A DNA stretch of 64,000 nucleotides from Bacteroidales bacterium (lineage in GTDB: Bacteria; Bacteroidota; Bacteroidia; Bacteroidales; VadinHA17): NCBI GenBank assembly GCA_003142255.1, contig PLLO01000012.1, forward strand, positions 248,001-312,000, given 5' to 3'. The notes below the pieces were generated by a model. The model saw only the letters and a list, made by a program, of their open reading frames with translations, did no database searches and had not been told where the DNA came from. The position numbers and the translations under genes are program-made. This document shows, in pieces, positions 45,796-53,656 of the stretch. Each line of letters opens with the position of its first letter. Position 1 is the stretch's first letter.

Positions 45796-45941
45796 AGATT
45801 CCTCGCTGGCGCTCGGAATGACAGGGTAATTTTGGGAGTTTAGAAGGGGAAGGCGGTTTGCATGTGCAAACCGCCTTCCCCTTCACCCTATTTAACAAAC
45901 GAATTGTCATTCCGAATGAAGCGTAGCGAAATGAGGAATCT
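45796..45941. repeat. 146-bp repeat unit, copy 1, with terminal inverted repeats and central hairpin
   Basis: Ends are inverted repeats of AGATTCCTC ... TCGGAATGAC. The middle has a perfect 20-bp stem, GAAGGGGAAGGCGGTTTGCA, loop TG, then its complement. Copy 2 has exactly the same length. No coding region is supported in 45531-46074; the rest of that stretch is AT-rich spacer. Confidence 0.95.
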
Positions 45942-46074
45942 CCATGATGTATTACATGGTCTAACCTAATTAAGTGTAAATTCTGAAAAAAGTAAATGAA
46001 AAGTGAATATAAAATTTTCTTAACTTAGTATTCTTGAGGATTTATTTCGCTGCATCTATTTCACATTCATCTCA

Positions 46075-46395
46075 ATGAAAATACATTTATATTATGTTTA
46101 TATTTTGACAAACACCTCCCATTCAGTACTTTATACAGGGATTACAAATGATTTAGAGAGAAGGTGTTTTGAGCATAAACAGAAAAAAGTAAATGGATTT
46201 ACAAAAAAATATAACGTAGATAAATTAATCTACTTTGAGAAATATGATTTTGTCGATTTGGCAATTGCAAGGGAGAAACAGATAAAAGGATATTCCAGGG
46301 CAAAAAAGGTAGCGCTTATAGATCAATTCAATCGAGAATGGATAGATTTATATTTTAATGGAAGGATAGAGATTCCTCGCTGGCGCTCGGAATGA
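46075..46395 (+). CDS. GIY-YIG nuclease-domain protein (UPF0213/YhbQ-like size)
   Basis: The 106-residue protein has the GIY-YIG core: YYVYILTNTSHSVLYTGITN (residues 6-25), LERRCFEHKQKKVNGFTKKY with the catalytic Arg and His, and AIAREKQIKGYSRAKKVALI with the metal-binding Glu (about 67). Such single-domain proteins are mobile-element- or repair-associated nucleases of mostly unknown role. The last seven codons and the TGA stop are supplied by the left end of 146-bp repeat copy 2, so gene and repeat are physically fused. No other gene is present between the two repeats. Codon use is AT-rich compared with the flanks, consistent with transfer. Confidence 0.92.
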   Translation: MKIHLYYVYILTNTSHSVLYTGITNDLERRCFEHKQKKVNGFTKKYNVDKLIYFEKYDFVDLAIAREKQIKGYSRAKKVALIDQFNREWIDLYFNGRIEIPRWRSE

Positions 46396-46515
46396 CAGGG
46401 TAATTTTGGGAGTTTAGAAGTGGAAGGCGGTTTGCACTTGCAAACCGCCTTCCACTTCACCCTATTTAACAAACGAATTGTTATTCCGAATGAAGCGCAG
46501 CGAAATGAGGAATCT
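46370..46515. repeat. 146-bp repeat unit, copy 2, with compensated hairpin change
   Basis: Same length and orientation as copy 1. Its central hairpin GAAGTGGAAGGCGGTTTGCA / loop CT / complement differs from copy 1 at G to T in the left arm and C to A in the right arm, which keeps every base paired. Other differences are a few scattered substitutions in the loop and right terminal repeat. Confidence 0.95.
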
Positions 46516-46554
46516 TACATTAAGTATAACTGCATACCCCAGTAAAGATGGACT

Positions 46555-46590
46555 ATCATTCCGAATGGAGCGCAGCGGAACGAGGAATTT
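46555..46590 (+). repeat. HSERSEES-type repeat half-unit (inverted relative to those left of the nuclease)
   Basis: ATCATTCCGAATGGAGCGCA followed by GCGGAACGAGGAATTT; same family as the right end of the 146-bp units. Confidence 0.85.
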
Positions 46591-46629
46591 CCCCTGGTAA
46601 GTTCCTGCATCCCCTATAATAGATGAATT

Positions 46630-46665
46630 GTCATTCCGAGTGAAGCGTAGCGAAATGAGGAATCT
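46630..46665 (+). repeat. HSERSEES-type repeat half-unit
   Basis: GTCATTCCGAGTGAAGCGTA followed by GCGAAATGAGGAATCT, almost identical to the right end of 146-bp copy 1. Confidence 0.9.
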
Positions 46666-46695
46666 TCTTTTAAAAACGACTAGGCTCATAAAGTT

Positions 46696-46730
46696 GATGG
46701 ATCCGCCACCAGCGGAGGAATGAGGAATCT
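46696..46730 (+). repeat. Degenerate repeat half-unit with TCCGCC/GCGGA core
   Basis: Ends in GGAATGAGGAATCT like the other half-units, but its centre is TCCGCCACCAGCGGA, the same palindromic core seen at the tRNA-Ser(CGA) locus. Nothing else is supported between here and the next promoter. Confidence 0.55.
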
Positions 46731-46754
46731 TTTCTGGTCACAGCCCGGGTATGA

Positions 46755-46786
46755 TTTGCCAGTCAAAATCAAAAATCATATCTTCG
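46755..46786 (+). promoter_or_regulatory. Bacteroidota-type promoter for the M3 peptidase gene
   Basis: TTTG at 46755-46758, a 20-base spacer and TATCTTCG at 46779-46786, giving a predicted start near 46793 and a leader of under 40 bases. Confidence 0.6.
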
Positions 46787-46830
46787 TGGAATATGAAAAG
46801 AAACCAAATCCCTAACTAACATCTACAGTC

Positions 46831-48936
46831 GTGAAACAATCTCTTAAATTATTCATTATTACAATTTTAACTGTAATGACAATACAATCCTGCAAAAATG
46901 AAAAGCAGGTTGATAAATCCAACCCCTTTTTCAGCGAGTTTAACACTCCGTTTAATGTTCCCGCCTTCGAAAAGATAATGGCAAAACATTATATGCCTGC
47001 TTTTGATACTGGAATGGCAGAGGGACGAAGGGAGATAGCACAGATTGTTAAGAATAAGAAGAAACCCACTTTCAAAAACACCATTGTTGCACTCGACAAT
47101 TCCGGTGAACTTCTTTCAAAGGTATCCTCGGTTTTCTTCTCCCAGGCTTCTGCCAATACCAACGATTCCCTTAAGAAAATCGAAGTGGAGATATCGCCTA
47201 AGCTTGCCGCTTACAGCGACGAGATAAGGCTCAATCCGGATCTTTTCAAAAAGATAAAATATGTATATGACAACCAGGCAAAATTAAATCTCGATCCTCA
47301 GCAGGCCTTTATCCTGGAAAACCTCTACAAAGGATTTGTCCGCAACGGTGCCAACCTGAGCAAGCAGGATCAGGATTCGCTGAAAAAGCTTAACCAACAG
47401 ATATCCGTTCTGACTGTCAGGTTCTCACAGAATGTTCTGAACGAGACGAACAACTATAAGCTTTTTGTAGACAAGAATGGAATTGATGGCTTGCCGGAAT
47501 CCGTAGTTACTGCTGCTGCTGATGCTGCAAAAGAAGCAGGGCAGGAGGGGAAATGGCTTTTCACGACACAAAAACCAAGCATCTTCCCGTTCCTTACCTA
47601 TTCGGAAAACAGGGAGCTGCGTCGCGAGCTGTTTCATGCCTATACAAACCGAGGTAATAACGGCAACGAATACGACAACAACAAGGTATTTGCTGAACTC
47701 GTAGCCCTTCGCGCTGCACACGCAAAGATACTTGGTTATAAGTCACACGCCGATTATATGCTCGAACTAAGGATGGCTAAAAATCCAGGGAATGTTGATA
47801 AGCTTCTTAACAGCCTCTGGGAAAAGGCCATTCCCGTAGCAAAAAATGAGGTAAAGGAGATGCAGGATATCATAACTAAGGAGGGCGGAAAATTCAAGCT
47901 CGAACCTTCCGACTGGTGGTACTATTCCGAAAAGCTAAGGAAGCAGAAATATGATCTGAACGACTCTGAACTTCGTCCGTATTTCAAGCTTGAAAATGTT
48001 ATCGATGGCGTGCTGACATGCGCAAACAAACTCTTTGGAATAACATTTTCTCCGATAGCAAGTATTCCTCTTCCTCATCCTGATGCTAAGGCGTTTGAGG
48101 TAAAGGATAGCGACGGATCACATCTTGGCGTCCTCTATATGGATTTCCATCCGCGCGAAAGCAAGCACCAGGGAGCATGGTGCGGAACTTATCGCAGCTA
48201 TCATCTCAAGGCTGGAAAAATAATAACACCGGTTGTAACCTGTGTTTTCAACTTTACAAATGCGAACGGCGATATGCCAGCTCTTCTCGACCTGGATGAG
48301 GTAACAACTCTTTTCCACGAGTTCGGGCATGCTCTCGATAACCTGTTCAATAAGAACCCTTATAATTCATCATACGTAGCGCAGGATTTTGTCGAGATGC
48401 CTTCACAGCTTAACGAGCATTGGGCTACGGAACCTGAAGTGCTGAACATGTATGCAAAGAATTACAAGACTGGCGAACCTATTCCGGCTGACCTTGTGAA
48501 GAAAATTACAAACAGCGGATACTTTAACCAGGGTTTTGTAAACGTCGAACTTCTGGCTGCATCGATGCTCGATATGGCTTATCATACTCTTCAGTACCCG
48601 GCTAATATTGATGTTCAGAGCTTTGAAAAGGATTATTTCACTAGGATCGGACTTATCCCTGAGATTGTCTCACGGTACAGGACAACATATTTCCTCCATA
48701 TCGCCGACGGCTATGATGCAGGATATTACTGTTATAAATGGGCTGCTGTCCTGGATAATGATGCCTTTGAAGCATTTAAGGAAAAGGGGATCTTCGATCA
48801 GCCCACTGCACAGTCGTACAGGAAAAATATTCTTGAGAAAATCGGCACCATGGATGCCATGCAGATGTTCGTTAACTTCCGGGGCCGGGAACCAAAGATT
48901 GAGCCCCTCCTCAAAAATACAGGGCTAATGAATTAA
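46831..48936 (+). CDS. M3-family metallopeptidase (peptidyl-dipeptidase Dcp/oligopeptidase-like), lipoprotein
   Basis: The 701-residue protein starts at GTG and has a lipoprotein signal (TVMTIQSCKNEK). The zinc motif LFHEFGHALDNLF (about residues 490-502) with FVEMPSQLNEHW downstream is the M3 active site, and the long helical N-terminal part is as in Dcp. Dcp releases C-terminal dipeptides; oligopeptidase A cuts short peptides. The lipid anchor implies periplasmic action. The gene follows the repeat island and has its own promoter; a C-rich hairpin terminator follows. Confidence 0.93.
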   Translation: MKQSLKLFIITILTVMTIQSCKNEKQVDKSNPFFSEFNTPFNVPAFEKIMAKHYMPAFDTGMAEGRREIAQIVKNKKKPTFKNTIVALDNSGELLSKVSSVFFSQASANTNDSLKKIEVEISPKLAAYSDEIRLNPDLFKKIKYVYDNQAKLNLDPQQAFILENLYKGFVRNGANLSKQDQDSLKKLNQQISVLTVRFSQNVLNETNNYKLFVDKNGIDGLPESVVTAAADAAKEAGQEGKWLFTTQKPSIFPFLTYSENRELRRELFHAYTNRGNNGNEYDNNKVFAELVALRAAHAKILGYKSHADYMLELRMAKNPGNVDKLLNSLWEKAIPVAKNEVKEMQDIITKEGGKFKLEPSDWWYYSEKLRKQKYDLNDSELRPYFKLENVIDGVLTCANKLFGITFSPIASIPLPHPDAKAFEVKDSDGSHLGVLYMDFHPRESKHQGAWCGTYRSYHLKAGKIITPVVTCVFNFTNANGDMPALLDLDEVTTLFHEFGHALDNLFNKNPYNSSYVAQDFVEMPSQLNEHWATEPEVLNMYAKNYKTGEPIPADLVKKITNSGYFNQGFVNVELLAASMLDMAYHTLQYPANIDVQSFEKDYFTRIGLIPEIVSRYRTTYFLHIADGYDAGYYCYKWAAVLDNDAFEAFKEKGIFDQPTAQSYRKNILEKIGTMDAMQMFVNFRGREPKIEPLLKNTGLMN

Positions 48937-48976
48937 AAAAATAATCGTGCAATCGTTTACTATTTATATCCCCCTT

Positions 48977-49002
48977 CCCCCTTCGAAGGGGGATTTTTTT
49001 TA
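48977..49002 (+). terminator. Terminator after the M3 peptidase gene
   Basis: CCCCCTT / AAGGGGG with a tight CG turn is followed by A and eight T residues, 41 bases beyond the stop codon. Confidence 0.8.
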
Positions 49003-49015
49003 AGAAGGCGCCAGT

Positions 49016-50263
49016 CTATTTAAATGAATTTTCTATTTCTGTCAGAGAAATACCCAATGCCTTCATGGATACTTTATTCAATATTTCTTTATCACCTGTC
49101 AGGTGAAGTGTGAACTGGACGTGAGCAAGTCTTTCCCCGGGTTTCAATGCAGCGGCAGGAGAGGAGGTCTCAAGCTCATAGAACGGACCCATCTGCGAAC
49201 CGTCTGCAAGAGGACCGTCATTGTAGGAGTTGAGTGCATCTCCTGAAAAAGGATTATCCTGTATCTTCCATGCTGAATTTACATATTCGGTCTTCCCCTC
49301 AGGAAGCCTGCAGATCAGAAGTGTGAGAATATTATTTGCAGAATCATAGCTACCCATGGTTCCTGTTGCCCTGAGGGGCGGCAGGCCTATTTTCCCCCGG
49401 CTCTTGCCATCGGCCCTGAAAAATATATGATTGCCGGATAACTTTAACCTGTCGGGAGAAATTTTGCCAAAGTAAGAGTCATTTACTGCAGGTCCCATTG
49501 TTTTCTCATCACCAGGATTGAAAGGTATGGCAATAACAACCGAGGGTGAAGGATTGAACATTCCGAGCATCCACACCGACAGCAACCCCGTCTCCTTTAC
49601 CCACTCATTGTCACCTCTGTTTATCAGGACATTTGAAGATTTGTATGCAACACTTTTTAGACCTTTAACATCGATGTCAAGCTGTTTTAGAATATCATTT
49701 TCAGACAGGACTGCAACCTCCCTTTCAAGCCTGAACTTAAGGTGTGTTCCGCTGTAATTATCTGACTCGGCATCACAGGCGAATAATGCTGTCGAATCGG
49801 TGCGCCTGACGACTTCAAACGGTGTCGTATCCATAAAGGCAGGAGTTTGCCAATGGTCATAGTCGAATTGTGATCCTTTTTTAAAGAATATCGAAAACTG
49901 TCCTCCCTCGGGACCGAGCCAGAGTCTCTCTTCACCTCCGAAAGCATTAATATGAGGCTGTATCTTCCCAGCAGCAATCAGGTTACGATTGATCCATCCG
50001 AAGCTGAATCCGGCATCTCCTTCAGCAGTGCTTGTCATTACTCTGCCCTGCCAGGCAGGTATGACAGCAATAGCTGAAATGCCATTTTTCAATTCAATAA
50101 CCTGAACGTATTTCTCGAGGAAAATACGGTTATAGCCATACTGATTTAAGGAGTCGAATATCATCGTTTCTTTTTTTTGATTATCACTTTTCCCCTTAGG
50201 GTTGCCCGAACAGGCTGTCAAAACTAGAGGGATTACCAGAACTATTCTGAAATACTTATTCAT
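49016..50263 (-). CDS. Lipoprotein of DUF6786-like type, function unknown
   Basis: The 415-residue product has a lipoprotein signal (VIPLVLTACSGN). The most striking part is FSFGWINRNLIAAGKIQPHINAFGGEERLWLGPEGGQFSIFF (about 88-129), a Gly/aromatic-rich pattern I associate with DUF6786. The chain is beta-rich throughout and resembles galactose-mutarotase-like or glycan-binding sandwiches, but no catalytic motif can be named. Neighbours are an M3 peptidase, an rRNA methyltransferase and a hexosaminidase; it is divergent from the methyltransferase gene and appears monocistronic. Confidence 0.65.
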   Translation of the reverse strand: MNKYFRIVLVIPLVLTACSGNPKGKSDNQKKETMIFDSLNQYGYNRIFLEKYVQVIELKNGISAIAVIPAWQGRVMTSTAEGDAGFSFGWINRNLIAAGKIQPHINAFGGEERLWLGPEGGQFSIFFKKGSQFDYDHWQTPAFMDTTPFEVVRRTDSTALFACDAESDNYSGTHLKFRLEREVAVLSENDILKQLDIDVKGLKSVAYKSSNVLINRGDNEWVKETGLLSVWMLGMFNPSPSVVIAIPFNPGDEKTMGPAVNDSYFGKISPDRLKLSGNHIFFRADGKSRGKIGLPPLRATGTMGSYDSANNILTLLICRLPEGKTEYVNSAWKIQDNPFSGDALNSYNDGPLADGSQMGPFYELETSSPAAALKPGERLAHVQFTLHLTGDKEILNKVSMKALGISLTEIENSFK

Positions 50264-50344
50264 TCAATTGGTTTTGAAGGTTAAAAGCTTTTGATTGTTC
50301 CATGGATGCTAAGATATTGATAATCGGTTTAATTTTGCTGCCAG

Positions 50345-51382
50345 ATGATCGATATGGAAAGAAAAAAAATGTGCGGCCTGAGTGCCGGGGAAATGCATGA
50401 CTTTATTAAGAATGAAGGTTTCAGTCATGAGCATGCCCTGGCACTTGCCAATGCCATTTATAAAAAAGGAGCCGGCAACTTCTTCAGCATACCTAAGATT
50501 CCAAAAAAATTAATGGGATTTCTTTCATCCTGCGCAGTGACAGGTGTTTATAGTCCTGTTACCTCTGAAAAATCCAGCGACGGAACAAAAAAATACCTCT
50601 TCACGAATCAGGACGGGTTGCATTTCGAGTCCGTATTCATTCCAGACGGCAAAAGAAATACAGTTTGCGTTTCGACCCAGTCGGGCTGCAGGATGGGATG
50701 CCCGTTTTGTGTTACCGGTAAATATGGATTTCATGGTAATCTTGATGCCGGCGATATCGTTAACCAGGTTATTGGCATCTCCGAAGCGGATACGATCACT
50801 CACGTGGTGTTCATGGGCATGGGGGAGCCGATGGATAATATTGAAAATGTAATAAAGGCATGCGGTATATTGTCTGCGGAATGGGGAAAGGCCCTGAGCC
50901 AGGCTAATATAACCATCTCAACTGTAGGAATTACACCCGGAGTAAAGAAATTCCTTGAAAAGTCGGGATGCAATCTTACCTTAAGCCTTTTTTCTCCGTT
51001 TCCGGATGAGAGAAGAATGGTCGTTCCTGCCGAGACAAAATATCCGGCTAACAGTATCATTGATATCATGAAGAGTTACCCCCTTGGCAAGAAGAGAAGG
51101 CTGAGTGTGGCTTATGTGATGATAAATGGCGTTAATGATACTGACAGGCATCTCGGCGGATTGAAGGAGCTTCTGGGAAGAACCGGCATCAGGGTCAACC
51201 TGCTTCCGTATCACAGGATCGGAAATGATATAAACCGCTCTTCACCGGTTGAAAGAATGATGTATTTCAAGCACAACCTGGTTACCTCAGGTATCTCAGC
51301 ATCGATCAGGAAATCTCGTGGGGCTGATATATCAGCAGCATGCGGTCTTCTTGCATCCGGGTTTAAACATGAAGCATTGTGA
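50345..51382 (+). CDS. rlmN: Radical SAM rRNA methyltransferase, RlmN-type
   Basis: The 345-residue protein has the radical SAM CxxxCxxC motif STQSGCRMGCPFCVTG (Cys near 116, 120, 123), VVFMGMGEPMDNIENVI, and a C-terminal Cys in ISAACGLLASGF (about 333) that serves as the methyl-carrier cysteine in RlmN. RlmN makes m2A2503 in 23S rRNA and m2A37 in some tRNAs. The N-terminal region is short and differs from E. coli RlmN, and this could be a second, divergent RlmN paralogue, as found in several Bacteroidota. A TAATTTTG at 50330-50337 could be a -7 box giving a nearly leaderless message, favouring ATG at 50354. Confidence 0.82.
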   Translation: MIDMERKKMCGLSAGEMHDFIKNEGFSHEHALALANAIYKKGAGNFFSIPKIPKKLMGFLSSCAVTGVYSPVTSEKSSDGTKKYLFTNQDGLHFESVFIPDGKRNTVCVSTQSGCRMGCPFCVTGKYGFHGNLDAGDIVNQVIGISEADTITHVVFMGMGEPMDNIENVIKACGILSAEWGKALSQANITISTVGITPGVKKFLEKSGCNLTLSLFSPFPDERRMVVPAETKYPANSIIDIMKSYPLGKKRRLSVAYVMINGVNDTDRHLGGLKELLGRTGIRVNLLPYHRIGNDINRSSPVERMMYFKHNLVTSGISASIRKSRGADISAACGLLASGFKHEAL

Positions 51383-51448
51383 AATTATTAACAGTAAAAT
51401 GTTTTAGCGGAAAACTCCTGCTTACTATATTTATAAAAAATACTGATA

Positions 51449-53107
51449 ATGAAAAAAAGCCTCTTTTCAATTATTGCAATATTACTTCTGGCAACCGGAT
51501 GCAAGTCAGGAGCTCAAATCAATTCAACAGTGAATTATGCTATTATACCGGCACCGGTTTCGCTTATCGAGCTGAAAGGTGATTTTGTCTTCACGGCAAA
51601 AAGCAGGATTATACTTTCGACCTTCAGCAAGGAGACAAAGCTTGCAGCAGATTTTCTCTCACGCCTTGTCGCGAACCCGACAGGCTTTCAAACCGAGGTG
51701 GCTGAAGGAAAGAAACCGGAATCCGGATCGGTATTCATGATGCTTGATACTGCCATAAAGGATAATGAAGGTTACCTTTTAACGATTACTTCCAAAAAAA
51801 TAATCATTAAAGCAAAATCTGCTCCGGGGCTCTTTTATGCAGTTCAGACAATCAGGCAGCTTATGCCTCCTGATGTGGAGAAACCTCTTGTTGTCGAAGG
51901 ATTCAGGCTTGCCGTTCGGGCGTGCGAAATAAAGGATGCCCCAAGGTTTGCCTACAGGGGGATGCATCTTGATGTGTGTCGTCATTTCTTTCCCCCTGAG
52001 GATGTAAAGAGGTATATCGACATGATCGCACTTCATAAAATGAACACCTTTCACTGGCACCTGACTGATGACCAGGGATGGAGGATAGAAATAAAGAAAT
52101 ATCCCAGGCTTACAGAAGTTGGAGCATTCCGTAAAGAGACTCTCATTGGCAATGGCGGGAAGCAACCTTTCGTCTATGATGGAAAACCATACGGAGGCTT
52201 CTATACTCAGGATGAGATCAGGGATATTGTAGCTTATGCAAAATCGAAATTCGTCACCATTATTCCGGAAATAGAGATGCCCGGTCACGCTCTTGCCGCA
52301 CTGGCATCATACCCTTCATTGTCATGCACCGGGGGACCGTTTGATGTCTATACCCGGTGGGGTGTTGTCAGTGATGTTTATTGCGCAGGGAGGGAGGAGA
52401 CTTTCAATTTTCTTGAGGATGTACTTACTGAAGTAATAGGACTTTTCCCGGGTAAGTACATTCACATCGGTGGAGACGAGTGTCCGAAGACCCGATGGGA
52501 AAAGTGTCCTCTCTGCCAGAAGAGAATAAAAGCTGAAGGGTTGAAGGATGAACAAGAACTTCAAAGCTATTTCATCCAGAGGATAGAGAAATTCCTTAAT
52601 TCTAAAGGCCGCAAGATCATAGGCTGGGACGAAATACTTGAAGGCGGGCTGGCTCAGGAGGCAACTGTCATGTCATGGAGGGGAACAGACGGAGGAATAG
52701 CTGCTGCAAAGCAAAAACATGATGTCATAATGACACCCGGTCAATATGTTTATCTCGACCACTACCAGTGCGAGCCTGCCGGTCAGCCGCTCGCTATCGG
52801 AGGATACCTGCCTCTCGAGCGGGTCTATTCTTACAACCCTATGCCTTCCGAGCTTAAATCAGAAGAGCAGAAATACATTCTTGGCATCCAGGGCAATGTC
52901 TGGACAGAATATATAGGAACACGTGATTACCTTGATTATATGGCTTATCCGAGGATGATTGCGATAGCTGAGACTGGATGGACGCCGGACAGGCTTAAGG
53001 ATTTCGATGATTTCCTGGCACGCTTCGAAGCATCGAGAAAGAGATACGATGTTATGGTGATCAACTATTTCAAGGGCGAATACAGGGATACAAGAGCTGT
53101 AAAGTAA
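51449..53107 (+). CDS. Beta-N-acetylhexosaminidase, GH20 family, lipoprotein
   Basis: The 552-residue product has a lipoprotein signal (LLLATGCKSGAQ). An N-terminal GH20b-like domain (about 30-155) precedes the catalytic barrel: APRFAYRGMHLDVCRHFFPPEDVKRYIDMIALHKMNTFHWHLTDDQGWRIEIK (about 166-218), and GGDECPKTRWEKCPLCQ (about 341-357) with the Asp-Glu pair of substrate-assisted catalysis. Such enzymes release terminal GlcNAc/GalNAc from glycans or chitin/peptidoglycan fragments. It follows the methyltransferase gene by 66 bases, and shares the glycan-degrading theme with the partial mannosidase at the window start. Confidence 0.95.
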   Translation: MKKSLFSIIAILLLATGCKSGAQINSTVNYAIIPAPVSLIELKGDFVFTAKSRIILSTFSKETKLAADFLSRLVANPTGFQTEVAEGKKPESGSVFMMLDTAIKDNEGYLLTITSKKIIIKAKSAPGLFYAVQTIRQLMPPDVEKPLVVEGFRLAVRACEIKDAPRFAYRGMHLDVCRHFFPPEDVKRYIDMIALHKMNTFHWHLTDDQGWRIEIKKYPRLTEVGAFRKETLIGNGGKQPFVYDGKPYGGFYTQDEIRDIVAYAKSKFVTIIPEIEMPGHALAALASYPSLSCTGGPFDVYTRWGVVSDVYCAGREETFNFLEDVLTEVIGLFPGKYIHIGGDECPKTRWEKCPLCQKRIKAEGLKDEQELQSYFIQRIEKFLNSKGRKIIGWDEILEGGLAQEATVMSWRGTDGGIAAAKQKHDVIMTPGQYVYLDHYQCEPAGQPLAIGGYLPLERVYSYNPMPSELKSEEQKYILGIQGNVWTEYIGTRDYLDYMAYPRMIAIAETGWTPDRLKDFDDFLARFEASRKRYDVMVINYFKGEYRDTRAVK

Positions 53108-53119
53108 GGTATATAACAG

Positions 53120-53638
53120 TTATCCGTTAATCAGCTGGAACATATATTCATCGAGGTATCCTTCGGAGGTCTTTATCCACTCTTTCCTGATACCGGACTG
53201 AATAAACCCCTGTTTTTTGAATAGTTCCATGCTTTCAGAGTTATTTGCAAGAATATTGCAGTAGAGCTGGTGCAGCTGAAGGGTGGTGAAACAATAATCA
53301 ATAAGGCGCTTCAGGGCCATGGAAGCATATCCTTTTCTTCGTTCTGCATCATCGGCTATAAGGATGCCAACTCCTGCCCTCATGTGAAAAGGGTCGAAAT
53401 CAAATAAATCAATTGTACCTATTGTCTTTTTTTCAGGAACAAGCTCAATCATCAGGCGAAGCTGGCCGGTCTCAAAGATACTCTTGTGAGAATTCTCCAG
53501 GTACCGCTTAAGTGTATATTTCGAGAATGGAGCTACAGTATTGCTGATAACCCAGTATGAATCATTATTTTCCCATTCATAAAGAAGCTCAAGGTCTTCC
53601 GGCTCCAGCGCCCTCAGCTTTATTTTTTCACTCTTCAT
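53120..53638 (-). CDS. GNAT-family N-acetyltransferase (RimJ/RimL-like)
   Basis: The 172-residue protein has GNAT motif A RAGVGILIADDAERRKGYASMALKRLIDYCF (about 92-122) and motif B HQLYCNILANNSESMELFKKQGFIQSGIRKE (about 128-158), typical of the RimJ/L subgroup that acetylates N-terminal amines or small molecules. It lies 18 bases downstream of the PD40/OmpA gene on the same strand; the functional link is unclear. Confidence 0.9.
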   Translation of the reverse strand: MKSEKIKLRALEPEDLELLYEWENNDSYWVISNTVAPFSKYTLKRYLENSHKSIFETGQLRLMIELVPEKKTIGTIDLFDFDPFHMRAGVGILIADDAERRKGYASMALKRLIDYCFTTLQLHQLYCNILANNSESMELFKKQGFIQSGIRKEWIKTSEGYLDEYMFQLING

Positions 53639-53656
53639 ATTGAGAAAAGTAATATT

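Noticed and set aside
45671-45910. 79-codon minus-strand ORF reading CHSERQRGIS... IPSASEESPYS
   Set aside because: It is a translation of the dispersed repeats, not a gene.
45731-46730. Repeats resembling a CRISPR array
   Set aside because: Unit orientation reverses, spacers vary in length and are partly repeats themselves, and no cas gene is present.
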